Origin: an uncultured Clostridia bacterium | Lineage (GTDB): Bacteria; Bacillota; Clostridia; Christensenellales; CAG-138 | Direction: 5' to 3' | DNA length: 64,000 nt | Assembly: GCA_947168855.1 (NCBI GenBank) | Contig: CAMVNO010000006.1 | Coordinates: forward strand, 1-64,000 | Shown here: piece by piece, positions 19,338-29,455 of the stretch | How the letters are laid out: every line of letters starts with the position of its first letter | How positions within the stretch are numbered: the first letter of the stretch is position 1 | Program-made: the position numbers and the translations under genes | The notes under the pieces: generated by a model | Databases searched by the model: none | What the model was told of the DNA's origin: nothing | Seen by the model: only the letters and a program-made list of their open reading frames with translations

Positions 19338-19936
19338 AGATCCTTCTGATTTCCGACGTGGAGGAGCCCGCGCTCTGGGACTATTATCGACCGGGTCGGC
19401 TTGCGGAGTATGATATGATCCTGTCCGCGGGGGATCTCAAAGCGGAATACCTCTCCTTTCTCGTCACTATGGCAAACGTCCCGGTGCTGTACGTGCACGG
19501 CAACCACAACACAAGCTACGGCCGCTTCCCGCCGGAAGGCTGCGACTGCGTCGAGGACAAGCTCGTCACATGCAAGGGCTTGCGCATTCTCGGGCTCGGC
19601 GGCAGCGCGGTTTACAGCGGCGGAAATCATCAGTACACCGAACGGCAGATGGCGCGCCGCATCCGGCGGCTGAACCGTGCAGTCAGAAAGGCAGGCGGCG
19701 TGGATATTGTGCTGACGCACTGCCCGCCGAAGGGACTCGGCGACGCGGAGGATTACGCGCACCGCGGATTCGAGGCTTTTTTACCGATGCTGGACAAATG
19801 GAAGCCGAAAGCGCTCGTGCACGGTCACGTGCATATTGCTTACGGCATTCCTCGTGAACTCTCGTACAACGGCACCCGCATCATCAACGCCTCCGGGCGC
19901 TATGTACTGGAGATGGAACCGGAAAGCGCCGAATAA
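19334..19936 (+). CDS. Metallophosphoesterase
   Basis: MKILLISDVEEP...ILSAGDLKAEYL...YVHGNHN...VLTHCPPKG...LVHGHVH. Confidence 0.88.
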   Translation: MKILLISDVEEPALWDYYRPGRLAEYDMILSAGDLKAEYLSFLVTMANVPVLYVHGNHNTSYGRFPPEGCDCVEDKLVTCKGLRILGLGGSAVYSGGNHQYTERQMARRIRRLNRAVRKAGGVDIVLTHCPPKGLGDAEDYAHRGFEAFLPMLDKWKPKALVHGHVHIAYGIPRELSYNGTRIINASGRYVLEMEPESAE

Positions 19937-20079
19937 AAAGCCCCTCCGCGGCATTTTGTCAAGGAGAATCTTCAAAGGCGCAGCCTGTTTTCAATCGACT
20001 GTGCCTTTTGTTGCGCTCCGACAAAATCCGTGATAAGATGAATCCAAACAAACAGGAGCTTTGTCTCGAAAGGAAGCAT

Positions 20080-20682
20080 ATGTCCAAGTTGATTTGGGAG
20101 GGCAATCAAGCAGAATGGGGCTTACCGCACCCAGAAAGACCTCTGCCTGAAAACGCGGTTAAGATTCAGACATCAGATCATGTGTTCCGGGACAGCCTGC
20201 CTTACGGAATACCGCCCATGCTGATCTGTTTTTCGGCATTATTCCTGAAAGCTTCTCTCAATCACGAATCGCCGGTTGCGCCGCTCTTCCTCCTGCCGGC
20301 ACTTATAGTCGGAATGATCGTTGCTTTGCCGCTGCATGAATGGATGCACGCAATCTGCTATCCGAAACAGGCCGAAGTATGGATCGGTTTTTGTCTGAAA
20401 AAGGTTGCAGCATATGCCATATCGTTTGATCCGATCACGCGAAAAAGATATGTCATCATGTCGCTTTCCCCTGCGCTTCTCGGCATCATCCCGCTGATTG
20501 CATTCGCGGTTATTCCGATCACCTTGAAGCCGCTTCTGACCGTGTGTATCGTATCGGCATTTATGGGACTGATCTCGCCCTGCCCGGACTATATGGACGT
20601 CATCGCCGTGATGCGGCAGACCGAAAAGGGCGACATGATACAGGCGTCAAACGACGGACTGTACAAATTCCGATGCCGTTAG
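20080..20682 (+). CDS. DUF3267-like membrane protein
   Basis: Motif LHEWMHAICYPKQAEVWIGF, four hydrophobic segments, RBS aaaggaag. Confidence 0.65.
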   Translation: MSKLIWEGNQAEWGLPHPERPLPENAVKIQTSDHVFRDSLPYGIPPMLICFSALFLKASLNHESPVAPLFLLPALIVGMIVALPLHEWMHAICYPKQAEVWIGFCLKKVAAYAISFDPITRKRYVIMSLSPALLGIIPLIAFAVIPITLKPLLTVCIVSAFMGLISPCPDYMDVIAVMRQTEKGDMIQASNDGLYKFRCR

Positions 20683-20784
20683 GGCGTGAACGGCACCGTC
20701 AACCATTTCACTTTGTCCCGATTTCTTGACACGCCGCCCGTGTGCGGCGTATAATTATATATATTCTTTTGTGTGAGTATGCGT

Positions 20785-21504
20785 ATGACGGATCAATTCA
20801 CCAGAACAAGATTGCTCATCGGCGACGCGGGGATCGAACGGCTGAAAAACGCGCGCGTTGCCGTATTCGGGCTCGGCGGCGTGGGAAGCTACGCGGTCGA
20901 AGCGCTTGCGCGAAGCGGCGTCGGCACGCTTGACATCATCGACGACGACGTAATTGCGCTCAGTAACCTCAACCGGCTTTTATACGCGACGCGGGACAAC
21001 GTCGGACAGCCGAAGACCGAGGTCGTAAAGGCGCGGATCGCCGCGATCTGCCCGGAAACGGTCGTGCATGCGTACCGCTGCTTCTACCTGCCGGAGACCG
21101 CGGACCGGTTCGATTTTACGCAATACGATTATGTCGCTGACGCGATCGACACGGTGTCCGGAAAGCTGCAGCTCGTCATGCAGGCGCACGAGGCAAACGT
21201 TCCGGTCATCAGCTCGATGGGCGCGGGCAACAAGCTGGACCCGACGGCGTTCGAGGTTGCGGACATCGCAAAGACGAGCGTGTGTCCCCTGGCACGGGTC
21301 ATGCGGCGCGAGCTCAGAAAGCGCGGGATCGAGCATCTGAAAGTCGTGTACTCAAAGGAACCGCCGATCACACCGGAGGAAGCGGAGCCGGACGGCGCGC
21401 ACCAGAAGCGGCAGACTCCCGGAAGCTGCGCCTTCGTGCCGTCGGTTGCGGGGCTTATCATGGCGGGCGAAATCATCCGCGATCTCTGCGGGATCAAACG
21501 ATAA
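20785..21504 (+). CDS. tcdA: tRNA threonylcarbamoyladenosine dehydratase / ThiF-HesA family
   Basis: ARVAVFGLGGVGSYAVEALARSGVGTLDIIDDDVIALSNLNR...SSMGAGNKLDPTAFEVADIAKTSVCPLARVMR. Confidence 0.9.
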   Translation: MTDQFTRTRLLIGDAGIERLKNARVAVFGLGGVGSYAVEALARSGVGTLDIIDDDVIALSNLNRLLYATRDNVGQPKTEVVKARIAAICPETVVHAYRCFYLPETADRFDFTQYDYVADAIDTVSGKLQLVMQAHEANVPVISSMGAGNKLDPTAFEVADIAKTSVCPLARVMRRELRKRGIEHLKVVYSKEPPITPEEAEPDGAHQKRQTPGSCAFVPSVAGLIMAGEIIRDLCGIKR

Positions 21505-21525
21505 AGAACCAAAGGAGAAAACCAT

Positions 21526-21984
21526 ATGAAACTGGCTGAAGCATTGCAGGAGCGCGCGGATCTGAACCGCCGTATCGAACAGCTTCGCGCGCGCATCACG
21601 GCAAACGCGCTGGTACAGGAGGGTGAAAGGACCGCCGAGGATCCGCAGGCGCTGCTTGACGAGCTTCAAGCGTGCACCGAGCGCTTATGCGCGCTGATGC
21701 GCGCGATCAACCGCACGAACTGCGAAACAGTCGTCAACAGCGCAACCCTTACCGATCTGATCGCCGAACGGGACAGCAAGCGCGTTCTCCTTTCGGTATA
21801 CCACGACGCAGTGGACGCCGCAAGCTGCGTCGTCAGCCGTGCGACCCGCAGCGAGATCCGGATCCTGCCCGCGCTCGACGTAAAAGCGCTGCAGGACAAT
21901 GCGGATCTGCTTTCAAAGGAGCTTCGTCTGCTCGACAATACCCTGCAGGAACAGAACTGGAAGACCGAACTGATCGGATTGTAA
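21526..21984 (+). CDS. DIP1984 family protein
   Basis: MKLAEALQERADLNRRIEQLRARITANALVQEGE...TLQEQNWKTEL. Confidence 0.75.
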   Translation: MKLAEALQERADLNRRIEQLRARITANALVQEGERTAEDPQALLDELQACTERLCALMRAINRTNCETVVNSATLTDLIAERDSKRVLLSVYHDAVDAASCVVSRATRSEIRILPALDVKALQDNADLLSKELRLLDNTLQEQNWKTELIGL

Positions 21985-22224
21985 GCGCAAAGTCGGTATC
22001 CGTGCGGGGCGAATGCATCTCGGCGGCGGAGAATGCAGCCGCGCTTGGGTGCGCCGAAGGGCAGGCGCGGGGGATGATGATCCCGCCTTATCGTTTTGCC
22101 CCGATCGCGTACACGTGCATCGTAAACCTGCATCGTAACTACCGCGCATTGACCGCACGGAGAGGGCGGGAACGGGGAACCTTTGCGCATTCAACGGGAA
22201 CGCGGCTTTCGCCGCAGAAAGGAA

Positions 22225-24081
22225 ATGCCTATGCCGGGTCCGATGGGCGGTCCGATGGGACCTCGCGGTTTTTTGACCGATGAAGAGAAACAGAACGTGC
22301 CGAAGGTCAGCTGGAAACTGATCAGACGCATCCTCAGCTATCTGAAGCCGTACTGGCTGCAGTTTTTGCTGGTATTCCTGACGATCCTCGTCTCCGCGGG
22401 CGTGGGACTGCTGCCGAGCATCATCACCGGGCGGATCGTGAACGAAGCGCTGGTCGGCAAGAATATGAAGCTGCTCATTCAGCTTCTGATCGCCGCGTTT
22501 ATCACGCTGACCGCGTCGCAGGTGATCGGCGTCCTCGAAAGCTACATCAACGCGTGGATCTCGAACAAGATCATCTACGATATGAAGAACCAGATGTACG
22601 GGCACCTTCTGTCGATGCCGCACGCGTTCTTCACCACAGAGAAGCAGGGCGACATCATCACGCGCATGAACAGCGACATCGGCGGCGTGTCGAGCGTGAT
22701 CTCGGGCACGCTGACGAACATCGTCCGCAACATCGTGGTCGTCGTGACCACGCTCGTCGCGCTGTTTACCATGAGCTGGCAGCTCGCGCTGGTCGGGATC
22801 GTGGTGATCCCGCTGCTGATCCTGCCGACGCGCTCCGCCGGCAAAACGCGCTGGAAGCTCGCCTCCGAGAGCCAGGCGAAGCACGACGAGATGAATCAGC
22901 TCGTCAACGAAACGCTGTCGGTCTCCGGCTCGCTGCTGGTCAAGCTGTTTGCGCGGGAAAAGCGCGAACAGGCGCGCTTCGAAGCAGTCAACGACGAGGT
23001 CACGAAGCTCTCGATGAAGGAACAGCGCAGCGGCAAGTGGTTCATGGTGCTGATGGGCATGTTCACGGAGATCGGTCCGCTGCTGATCTATTTTGCCGGC
23101 GGCTGGTTCATCATTCAAAAGACCGATCCGACGCTGAACGTCGGCATCATCACCTCGACCGTCATGCTGATCAACCGGCTCTACCGCCCGGTGCAGTCGC
23201 TGCTCAACATCCATGTGGATTTCACACGGTCGCTTGCGCTGTTTACGCGCATCTTCGACTACTTCGACATGGTCCCGGCGATCCGCGAGCCGAAGCATCC
23301 GCGCCGTCCGAACGTCGGCGGCGAGGACATCCGCTACCAGCACGTCGCCTTCTCCTATTCCGCGGATAAGCCGCTTCTTTCGGACATCGACTTTACCGTG
23401 CCTGCCGGAAAGATGTACGCCATCGTCGGACCGTCCGGCTCCGGCAAGAGCACGATCGTGAACCTGCTCCCCCGTCTCTACGACGTCAACCGCGGCGCCG
23501 TTCTGATCGGGCGCAACGACGTGCGCTCCTTCGACCTTGCTTATCTGCGCGGCAGCATCGGCGTGGTCACGCAGGATTCGTACCTCTTCAACGGCACGAT
23601 CCGCGAAAACCTGCTCTACGCAAAGGAGGACGCGACCGAAGCCGAGCTGATGGCGGCGCTCGAAACCGCAAGCCTCACCGAGTTCATCAAGAACCAGCCG
23701 GACGGGCTCGACACGGTCGTGGGCAACCGGGGGCTCAAGCTGTCCGGCGGCGAAAAGCAGCGGCTGTCGATCGCGCGGATCATCTTGAAGGACCCGGCGA
23801 TCCTGATCCTCGACGAGGCGACAAGCGCGCTCGACTCCATTTCGGAGAACGCGATCCAGGACGCGCTCGAAACGCTGATGCGCGGGCGCACGTCCATCGT
23901 CATTGCGCACCGGCTTTCGACGATCCTGAAGGCGGACCGCATTCTGGTCGTGGCAAACGGCACGATCACCGAACAGGGCACGCACGACGAGCTGCTCAAG
24001 AGAAACGGCGTCTACCGCGAGCTGTACGAAACGCAGTTCCGCAGGGTCATCGAGATGGAAGCGGAAAAAGCCGGAGCGTGA
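22225..24081 (+). CDS. ABC exporter, fused permease/ATPase
   Basis: TM domain plus VGPSGSGKSTIVNLLPRL (Walker A), LSGGEKQRLSIARI, ILILDEATSALD. Confidence 0.95.
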   Translation: MPMPGPMGGPMGPRGFLTDEEKQNVPKVSWKLIRRILSYLKPYWLQFLLVFLTILVSAGVGLLPSIITGRIVNEALVGKNMKLLIQLLIAAFITLTASQVIGVLESYINAWISNKIIYDMKNQMYGHLLSMPHAFFTTEKQGDIITRMNSDIGGVSSVISGTLTNIVRNIVVVVTTLVALFTMSWQLALVGIVVIPLLILPTRSAGKTRWKLASESQAKHDEMNQLVNETLSVSGSLLVKLFAREKREQARFEAVNDEVTKLSMKEQRSGKWFMVLMGMFTEIGPLLIYFAGGWFIIQKTDPTLNVGIITSTVMLINRLYRPVQSLLNIHVDFTRSLALFTRIFDYFDMVPAIREPKHPRRPNVGGEDIRYQHVAFSYSADKPLLSDIDFTVPAGKMYAIVGPSGSGKSTIVNLLPRLYDVNRGAVLIGRNDVRSFDLAYLRGSIGVVTQDSYLFNGTIRENLLYAKEDATEAELMAALETASLTEFIKNQPDGLDTVVGNRGLKLSGGEKQRLSIARIILKDPAILILDEATSALDSISENAIQDALETLMRGRTSIVIAHRLSTILKADRILVVANGTITEQGTHDELLKRNGVYRELYETQFRRVIEMEAEKAGA

Positions 24082-24084
24082 TCG

Positions 24085-24116
24085 CACCGAACGGACCTGC
24101 GGGTCCGTTTTTTTAC
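24085..24116 (+). terminator. Terminator after the ABC exporter gene
   Basis: AACGGACCTGCGGGTCCGTTTTTTTA. Confidence 0.85.
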
Positions 24117-24212
24117 GCGTATTTTACGCAAATAGTTTGCGTTCTCCGGTTGAAAACGGACAGCGTTTCTGTTACGATAGTATCAGGATTCTATGTGGGA
24201 GGAAATGGTATC

Positions 24213-25859
24213 ATGCTTTTGGAGAATGCGCCGCTTCAGCATATCCCGGTTGCAAACCTGCTCGGGATCATCGGCGGTATCGCGATCTTCTTGTTCGGCA
24301 TCAAGATCATGGGCAACGGCATCGAGCGGCTCGCGGGCGCAAAGCTCAAGTCGATCCTCGAAAAGCTGACGAAAAACCGGTTTCTGGGGCTTCTGGTCGG
24401 CACCATGATCACCGGCATCATCCAAAGCTCGAACGCGGTCTCGGTCATGACGGTCGGCTTCGTCAACGCGGGGCTGATGCCGCTTGACAACGCGGTCGGC
24501 GTCATCATGGGCGCGAACATCGGTACGACCATCACCGGTCAGCTCATCGCATTCAACGTCGATATGTACGCGCCGATCATCGCGTTCGTCGGCGTCATGG
24601 CAATGACGTTTTTGAAGAAGCGGCCGTGGAACGACATCCTGTACGCGCTGACCGGTCTCGGTCTTTTGTTCATGGGCATGACGCTCATGAAGGATCATAT
24701 GAAGGTGCTGGCGGACGTGGTCTGGTTCAAGAACCTGATCGCGAACCTCCATAACCCGATCCTTGCGGTGCTTGTCGGCACGGCGATGACGATGATCCTG
24801 CAAAGCGTTTCCGCTTCGGTCGGCGTGCTGCAGGCAATGGCGGTCGCCATGGCGGGCGCGCTGCCGCTTTCGACCGCGGTATTTTTGATCTGCGGTCAGA
24901 ACATCGGCTGCACCACGGTTTCCGTGCTCGCTTCGATCGGCGGCACCAAGGACGCGAAGCGCACCGCCTGCATCCATGTGCTGTTCAACGTGTTTGCGTG
25001 CGTCATCTGCGTGCTGCTTGTGGTGCTCTTCCCCGGCGTTCTGACGCTGATCGAGAACATCTCCGGCAAGGAGAACTACGCGCAGCAGCTTGCAAACGCG
25101 AATACGTTTCTGAAGATCGGCGCAACGCTCATCATGTTCCCGTTCTCCGGACTGCTCATCAAGCTGTCGCGGCTCATCATCCGCGGAGAAGACAAGCTCG
25201 AGGGACGGCGGCTTCTGCACATCGTCGGCGGCAAGGATTTCGGTTCCTCCGTGACGGCGGTCGCTTCGGTCGAAAAGGAGACCGAGCGTATGTATGAGAT
25301 CGCGCATGAGAATCTCAAAAAGACGTATGCCGCAATGACCGCGCCGCGTAAGGGCGATCTTGACGGCATCAATGAGAACGAAGAAACGCTCGACTGGCTG
25401 AACTCCGAGATTTCGAAATACCTCGTCGAGATCAACCGCAACGGTCTCGGCGAAGCCGACGCGCGCTCCGTTGACCGTATGCACCACGTCATCGTGGACT
25501 ATGAGCGCATCGGCGACCATGCGGACAACATCGCGGGCTACATCAAGCACATGCGCGACCGCAAGCTGAGCTTCTCCGAAGCCGCCATGGACGAGATCGC
25601 GCCGCTGTTCCTGAAGGTGCTGAACATCGTCGAGGACGCGCACACCTGCATGCTGGATCCGAAGGCGGTGCCGCTTTCGAACATTGCGGAGCGTGAGCAG
25701 GAGGTCGACGACCTCGTCGATCTCTTTGAGAACAACCACATCAAGCGCCTTTCCGAGGGCAAGTGCTCCGCGGAGATCGGCATGCTCTATGTCGAGGCGC
25801 TGACCGACCTCGAGCGTATCTCCGACCATGCGCTGAACATCGCGGAAGCAGGACAATAA
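24213..25859 (+). CDS. Na/Pi cotransporter family protein with C-terminal PhoU-like domain
   Basis: GIKIMGNGIERLAGAKLKSILEKLTKNRFLGLLVGTMITGIIQSSNAVSVMTVGFVNAG; C-terminal helical repeats with DYERIGDHADNIA and DLERISDHALNIAE; RBS gggaggaa. Confidence 0.93.
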   Translation: MLLENAPLQHIPVANLLGIIGGIAIFLFGIKIMGNGIERLAGAKLKSILEKLTKNRFLGLLVGTMITGIIQSSNAVSVMTVGFVNAGLMPLDNAVGVIMGANIGTTITGQLIAFNVDMYAPIIAFVGVMAMTFLKKRPWNDILYALTGLGLLFMGMTLMKDHMKVLADVVWFKNLIANLHNPILAVLVGTAMTMILQSVSASVGVLQAMAVAMAGALPLSTAVFLICGQNIGCTTVSVLASIGGTKDAKRTACIHVLFNVFACVICVLLVVLFPGVLTLIENISGKENYAQQLANANTFLKIGATLIMFPFSGLLIKLSRLIIRGEDKLEGRRLLHIVGGKDFGSSVTAVASVEKETERMYEIAHENLKKTYAAMTAPRKGDLDGINENEETLDWLNSEISKYLVEINRNGLGEADARSVDRMHHVIVDYERIGDHADNIAGYIKHMRDRKLSFSEAAMDEIAPLFLKVLNIVEDAHTCMLDPKAVPLSNIAEREQEVDDLVDLFENNHIKRLSEGKCSAEIGMLYVEALTDLERISDHALNIAEAGQ

Positions 25860-25861
25860 TG

Positions 25862-25935
25862 GTGAGGGCGTCCGATCGGACGCCCTCGTGATATGTCCAT
25901 GAAAAAGGACTCCCGAAGGAGTCCTTTTTGATTGG
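25862..25935. terminator. Two adjacent terminator hairpins between convergent genes
   Basis: GGGCGTCCGATCGGACGCCC and AAAAAGGACTCCCGAAGGAGTCCTTTTT. Confidence 0.85.
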
Positions 25936-25955
25936 GAGATTATCGGATTTCGGGA

Positions 25956-27305
25956 TCAGACGATGCCCTGCGCCAGCATGGCGTCCGCAACCTTCTTGAA
26001 GCCCGCGATGTTTGCGCCCGCAACCAGGTTGTAGCCGAGGCCGCACTCTTCCGCCGCTTCCATGGAAGCCTTGTGGATGTTGACCATGATGCTGTGGAGC
26101 TTCGCATCGACTTCCTCTGCGCTCCATGCGAGACGCTCGGAGTTCTGGCTCATTTCGAGACCGGAGACCGCAACGCCGCCCGCGTTGACCGCCTTGGACG
26201 GAGCAACGACCATGCCCTTCTGCTCCATGAGGAAGAAGAGCGCATCGTTCGTCGTCGGCATGTTCGCGACTTCGATGTAGTACTTGACGCCGTTTGCCGC
26301 GATCTTTTCCGCGGAATCCATGTGCACGTCGTTCTGCATTGCGCACGGCATGACGATGTCAACCTTGCGGCCGAAGGGCTTCTCGCCCGGGAAGAACTCG
26401 ACGCCGAACTTGTCCGCATAGTCCTGCACGCGGTTGCGGCGGGATGCGTTCATCTCGAGCATGTAGTTGATCTTCTCCTCGGTGACGACGCCGTCCGGAT
26501 CGTAGATGTAGCCGTCCGGGCCGGAGAGCGTGACGACCTTTGCGCCGAGCTGAGCCGCCTTCTTGGTGACGCCCCATGCAACATTGCCGAAGCCGGAGAC
26601 CGCGATGGTCTTGCCTTCGATCGTGTCATTCTGATGCTTCAGAACTTCGCAGAGGTAGTAAACCGCGCCGTAACCGGTCGCTTCCGGACGAATGAGGGAA
26701 CCGCCGAAGCTGAGGCCCTTGCCGGTGAGAACGCCGTTCTCGTACGCATTGCGGATGCGCTTGTACTGACCGAACATGTAGCCGATCTCACGACCGCCGA
26801 CGCCCATGTCGCCTGCCGGAACGTCCACGTTCGGACCGATGTGACGATAGAGCTCAGTCATGAAGCTCTGGCAGAAACGCATGATCTCGCGATCGCTCTT
26901 GCCGGTCGGATCAAAGTCCGCGCCGCCCTTGCCGCCGCCCATCGGGAGCGAGGTCAGGCTGTTCTTGAAGGTCTGCTCGAAGCCGAGGAACTTCATGACG
27001 GACAGGTTGACGTTCTTGTTGAAACGGATGCCGCCCTTGTACGGTCCGATCGCGCTGTTGAACTGCACGCGGAAGCCGCGGTTGATGCGGACAACGCCCT
27101 GATCGTCGATCCACGGTACGCGGAACTCGATGACGCGCTCCGGCTCCACCATGCGCTCAAGAAGACCGTTCGCTTCATATTCGGGATGACGGGAAACGAT
27201 GACTTCGAGGGATTTCAGAACTTCTTCAACGGTCTGAAGGAATTCCGGCTCGTTCTTGTCGCGGCGTTCGACGTCCGCGAGGACACGTTCGATATAGCTG
27301 TTCAT
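25956..27305 (-). CDS. gdhA: NADP-specific glutamate dehydrogenase
   Basis: MNSYIERVLADVERRDKNEPEFLQTVEEVLKSL...GPYKGGIRFNKNVNLSVMKFLGFEQ...PMGGGKGGADFDP. Confidence 0.97.
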   Translation of the reverse strand: MNSYIERVLADVERRDKNEPEFLQTVEEVLKSLEVIVSRHPEYEANGLLERMVEPERVIEFRVPWIDDQGVVRINRGFRVQFNSAIGPYKGGIRFNKNVNLSVMKFLGFEQTFKNSLTSLPMGGGKGGADFDPTGKSDREIMRFCQSFMTELYRHIGPNVDVPAGDMGVGGREIGYMFGQYKRIRNAYENGVLTGKGLSFGGSLIRPEATGYGAVYYLCEVLKHQNDTIEGKTIAVSGFGNVAWGVTKKAAQLGAKVVTLSGPDGYIYDPDGVVTEEKINYMLEMNASRRNRVQDYADKFGVEFFPGEKPFGRKVDIVMPCAMQNDVHMDSAEKIAANGVKYYIEVANMPTTNDALFFLMEQKGMVVAPSKAVNAGGVAVSGLEMSQNSERLAWSAEEVDAKLHSIMVNIHKASMEAAEECGLGYNLVAGANIAGFKKVADAMLAQGIV

Positions 27306-27513
27306 AGCTCCTCCGATAATAGTTATTTTTGGGAAATTCCCAACAGATTTATGATACCACAATGCGCCTAAAAGTCAACCGACGGACCCGCCGTTTTCCC
27401 CGCAAAAGCAGAATATATTTTTCCGCGCAACCGCATGCGCCGCAGCCGCAATGCGTGCGGCTGCGGCGCGGTGAAATCTGCCTGCAAAGCGGATATCACC
27501 CGATCGGCGGAAT

Positions 27514-28986
27514 TCATTCCGCCGAGCGGATCAAAAGCACCGGCGTGCCCTCGCGGATCGGTTCCGAAAGCGTCGGATTGCAGGCACGAACGCGCGCGGT
27601 CGGTACGCCGAAGCGCTTGCCGATCGAAAACAGCGTTTCGTCGGGATCGGCAAACCACACGAGCATTCCGCAGTCCGTTTCGCACGGAACGCCCGGCTGA
27701 AGCTCCGGCACATGATCGAACGCGATCTCGCGGTACCACTCCGTTTCGACCGAGACCGAAACGGAAAGCGCCACGGTGCGTCCGCCGCCGGACAGCGCCG
27801 CGTCAAACGCGCGCACACGCACGATCGGCAGCGTTCCTTTCGCCTCCGTATCGAACGACAGCGGCAGCTCGTGGGTGAAGCTCTGCTTCATGCCGTCGTC
27901 GTCGCGGTAAACGACCGTGACCGCCAGCACGCCCTCAATCAGTCCCCTGCCTTCCTCGGTCGCAACGCGCGTGACCGCCGGGCGCAGCGCCGCGTACAGC
28001 GGCAGATACGCATCCTTCATGTGCGACGGCACCGGGACGGTCTCGTTGAGCTGCACGGTCTGGCTCCACGCGCCCTCGTAATTTTCCGCCCGTGCATGGC
28101 GGATCTCGCAGGAAAAATCGTTTGCCGCGTCGTATGCGTCGGTCAGGATCCGCTGCGTTTCCGAGGTGCAGCCGTACACGCCGATCGACAGCGCCGCGTC
28201 AACCGTCGCCGCGCCTTCCTCCTCGACCGTGACCGACAGCGCGGTCAGCGTTGCCGAGCTGAATGCGTTCTCGCCCGGTTCACAGGCGATCACGTCGGAA
28301 AACGGAACCGAATACTGCTCCTTTTTGATCCCGCCGTCCGCCGCACCGTACAGCACGCACAGCCGCAGCTCGCCCTGCGGCAGCATGCCTTCGGTGCTCT
28401 TCACAAGCCCGTTTATAAGCGGCGTCGCGCTTGCCTTGATCACCGTCATGCCGCGCGGCGCGTCGATCGGCTCGCTGATCCGGAGACTGTGCGCGCCCAG
28501 AAGCGTGCGTTTCCTGAGCGTCACCGACGCGGTCCTCAGTTCCGCGTCGCGTGCGTCGTCCAGTCCCGTGATGCAGGGGATCTGCGCGGGTGCAAAGACC
28601 GCCGCGCGAAGCTGCACCGTCGCCTGCATTCTGAGTCCTCCGTCCTCGCGCTTGACGCTGCACGCCGGGATCTCTGCGGAAACGCGCGCCGTCATATCGG
28701 GCGTGACGCCCTCCATGCGGATCGTGTGCGAGAACTCCGCCGCCGCCTCGAACGCGTACGGCAGCCGGTCCGCGCTCTCCACCGTGGGTTTTAGGGTCAT
28801 CGTGCCGGTCACGACGATCGCGCCGTCACGGCAGCTGATCTCGTCGACCGTCGCTTCGCTCTCCGCGGAGAGCACGCGTTCCAGCGTCTTTCCCTGCGGC
28901 AGCGGGATCGCGCTCTCCATCTGTGCCTGCGCCGTCGCCTCCCCGAACAGCGTTTCGGTCAAAAGCGTCGTTTTTCGTATCTCCAT
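27514..28986 (-). CDS. DUF3794 (SPOCS)-LysM spore-envelope protein, SipL-like
   Basis: Start MEIRKTTLLTETLF; repeated DUF3794-like beta domains; C-terminal LysM FADPDETLFSIGKRFGVPTARVRACNPTLSEPIREGTPVLLI. Confidence 0.75.
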   Translation of the reverse strand: MEIRKTTLLTETLFGEATAQAQMESAIPLPQGKTLERVLSAESEATVDEISCRDGAIVVTGTMTLKPTVESADRLPYAFEAAAEFSHTIRMEGVTPDMTARVSAEIPACSVKREDGGLRMQATVQLRAAVFAPAQIPCITGLDDARDAELRTASVTLRKRTLLGAHSLRISEPIDAPRGMTVIKASATPLINGLVKSTEGMLPQGELRLCVLYGAADGGIKKEQYSVPFSDVIACEPGENAFSSATLTALSVTVEEEGAATVDAALSIGVYGCTSETQRILTDAYDAANDFSCEIRHARAENYEGAWSQTVQLNETVPVPSHMKDAYLPLYAALRPAVTRVATEEGRGLIEGVLAVTVVYRDDDGMKQSFTHELPLSFDTEAKGTLPIVRVRAFDAALSGGGRTVALSVSVSVETEWYREIAFDHVPELQPGVPCETDCGMLVWFADPDETLFSIGKRFGVPTARVRACNPTLSEPIREGTPVLLIRSAE

Positions 28987-29104
28987 GTCGAACACTCCTT
29001 TTTGATCTTCTCTGCAAAAGATATGCGGACCGAAGCCGAAACTTGCGTTTTTCATGCATTCGGGATATAATGATATACGAAATAGTCTGCGAAGGAGGCA
29101 ATCC

Positions 29105-29455
29105 ATGACGAACAAACTGCGCTATACGCTGATGCTGCGCGTATACGGCGAGGAAAAGATCTTCGGTCCCGGCATTGCGGAGCTCCTTGAGCGCGTGGAC
29201 GAGACGCACTCGCTCCGGAAGGCGACGATGGACATGGGCATGGCGTACTCGAAGGCGTGGCGCATCGTCAAGACCGCCGAGAACGCGCTTGGCTTTGCGC
29301 TGCTCGATTCCTCCGTCGGCGGCAAGGGCGGCGGCAGCGCGCATCTCACCGAACGCGGACGGCGGTTTTTAACCGCGTACCGCCGGTTTGAATCGACGGT
29401 CCACGCTTACGCGGACGAGATTTTCGAAGAGATGTTCGGGGAGGATTCCGAATGA
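29105..29455 (+). CDS. ModE/LysR-type winged-helix protein
   Basis: FGPGIAELLERVDETHSLRKATMDMGMAYSKAWRIVKTAENALGFALLDSSVGGKGGGSAHLTERG. Confidence 0.82.
   Translation: MTNKLRYTLMLRVYGEEKIFGPGIAELLERVDETHSLRKATMDMGMAYSKAWRIVKTAENALGFALLDSSVGGKGGGSAHLTERGRRFLTAYRRFESTVHAYADEIFEEMFGEDSE

Noticed and set aside
21913-25856. 724-aa and 557-aa minus-strand ORFs
   Set aside because: Antisense to the clear ABC exporter and Na/Pi cotransporter genes; His/Arg/Asp-rich low-information translation.
25932-27371. 479-aa plus-strand ORF
   Set aside because: Antisense shadow of gdhA.
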